Source of the DNA: Acanthaster planci
Taxonomy: Eukaryota > Echinodermata > Asteroidea > Valvatida > Acanthasteridae
Length of the DNA: 36,847 nucleotides
Direction of reading: 5' to 3'
Assembly: GCF_001949145.1 (NCBI RefSeq)
Contig: NW_019091356.1
Span: 1,145,396-1,182,242 of the forward strand
In this document: positions 34,392 through 36,847 of the stretch, piece by piece
Position numbering within the stretch: position 1 is the first letter of the stretch
Layout: each line of letters begins with the position of its first letter
Notes under the pieces: generated by a model
Told to the model about the DNA's origin: nothing
What the model saw: only the letters and a program-made list of their open reading frames with translations
Database searches by the model: none
Made by a program: the position numbers and the translations under genes

Positions 34392-34829
34392 ATCAAACGT
34401 TAACTGTTTATTAATTCCTTTTCGTTTTCCTTCATTGATCTTCAGCCCATTTGTCATTTTTGATCGACACAAAAAACTACAAAATATGTTTGAAAAACAT
34501 GAACAACCTGAGCAAGTAAAAAAAACAAATACGGAATAACTTTGACCTTAGATTTGGCAAATTATGCAACTAAAAAGAATTCGAAAACTTAAAAAGGATT
34601 TTGCTTAAAGAAAGGGATTTCAATCCAAAGAATTTATGTCTGATCTGATTGAAATCAGTCTGCAGTAAATTTAAATGTTTTGGAGATTATTCGATGCTAT
34701 TCGATACTATGTAATGACTGAGGCACGTGATAGGTATTTTGTGTAAAGGATTAATTCGGCACGTACGTTGCTCTACTGAGGGCTATATTGCGCCATGGGC
34801 ATAGTTTACCAGCTAGCACAATTTGGGAT

Positions 34830-34835
34830 TTTATT
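34830..34835 (-). terminator. poly(A) signal of the cathepsin gene
   Basis: TTTATT on the plus strand reads AATAAA on the minus strand, 145 bp after the cathepsin stop codon. The two convergent genes would end about 440 bp apart if the distal NCLX signal is used. Confidence 0.5.
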
Positions 34836-34979
34836 CGGATGGGTTCCGTGGCTATTCAAAATATTTGGTCAACTTTAATACTGCTAATTGATATTGATTC
34901 AGTCATGTCCAATTTATAAAACGAGATGGTTTCATTGTCTTGGAATGTCTTCACGGACGCATGTCTGACCTGGAGTCCT

Positions 34980-36539
<1,560 letters not shown>

Positions 36540-36847
36540 CTAAAAGTTGGAAAGCGAATATTTTCAGGAGAGGTAAAACATAGAGGGGTGTAATTTCGAT
36601 GGCAAAGTGGTTTGGCCTCTTCAGAAATAGAGTGAATGTAGTTTATGTAATGTGAATCTCTTCATAATAGCTATAAGTGTGAGAGTCGATTCTGACTTTC
36701 AACTCTAATATTGAAATAGATTACATTGAACAGTTGTGATTGCCAGGGTGTACGAAATACACTTTTGCTGTAACTTTACTTCATTTAGACCAAGACGAAT
36801 CGATTTTAACGGTACTCTGCATAAACTGATGGCATGAGACGGCAGAA
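36540..36847 (-). other. cathepsin intron running off the window
   Basis: The 36539 exon begins after a TTTTAG acceptor on the minus strand. No exon for the rest of the propeptide is visible before the right edge. Confidence 0.7.

Overview
The window is nuclear DNA of an animal. Coding sequence is split into short exons with GT-AG introns, intergenic DNA is AT-rich with simple repeats and a tRNA-derived SINE, and the two clear genes are metazoan families. One of them keeps two minor-spliceosome (U12-type) introns, which argues against lineages that have lost them, such as nematodes. An invertebrate (lancelet, hemichordate, mollusc or similar) is my guess; the sequence does not prove it.

Layout. 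1-4.5 kb: no convincing gene. 4.5-6 kb: two inverted copies of a 55-bp hairpin-forming sequence, a ZNF143/Staf-like promoter motif, a tRNA-derived SINE, and a possible terminal exon of a small Cys-rich protein. 6-14 kb: noncoding as far as I can see. 14.2-16.6 kb: a weaker ZNF143-like motif and, at 16.17 kb, what looks like the last coding exon of an unrecognised plus-strand gene with a nearby poly(A) signal. 17.6-18.2 kb: AAAAC and CAA simple repeats. 20.4-23.9 kb: a plausible TATA-driven gene with a noncoding first exon and a GC-rich coding exon for a small secreted helical protein. 26.4-33.9 kb: a complete 14-exon plus-strand gene for an NCLX-type (SLC8B1) sodium/calcium exchanger of 709 residues. 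35.0-36.5 kb: the last five exons of a minus-strand cathepsin L-like cysteine protease, convergent with the exchanger; its 5' exons lie beyond the right edge.

The genes do not form a pathway. The exchanger is a membrane calcium transporter (mitochondrial inner membrane in vertebrates), the cathepsin a lysosomal or secreted protease, and the small proteins are unassigned. The points most worth a second look are the AT-AC and GT-AG U12 introns in one gene, Cys in place of Ser in the exchanger's second ion-binding motif (GNCIGD), the secreted helical protein at 23.5 kb, the orphan exon at 16.2 kb, and a Gly-to-Leu change beside the active site of the cathepsin.
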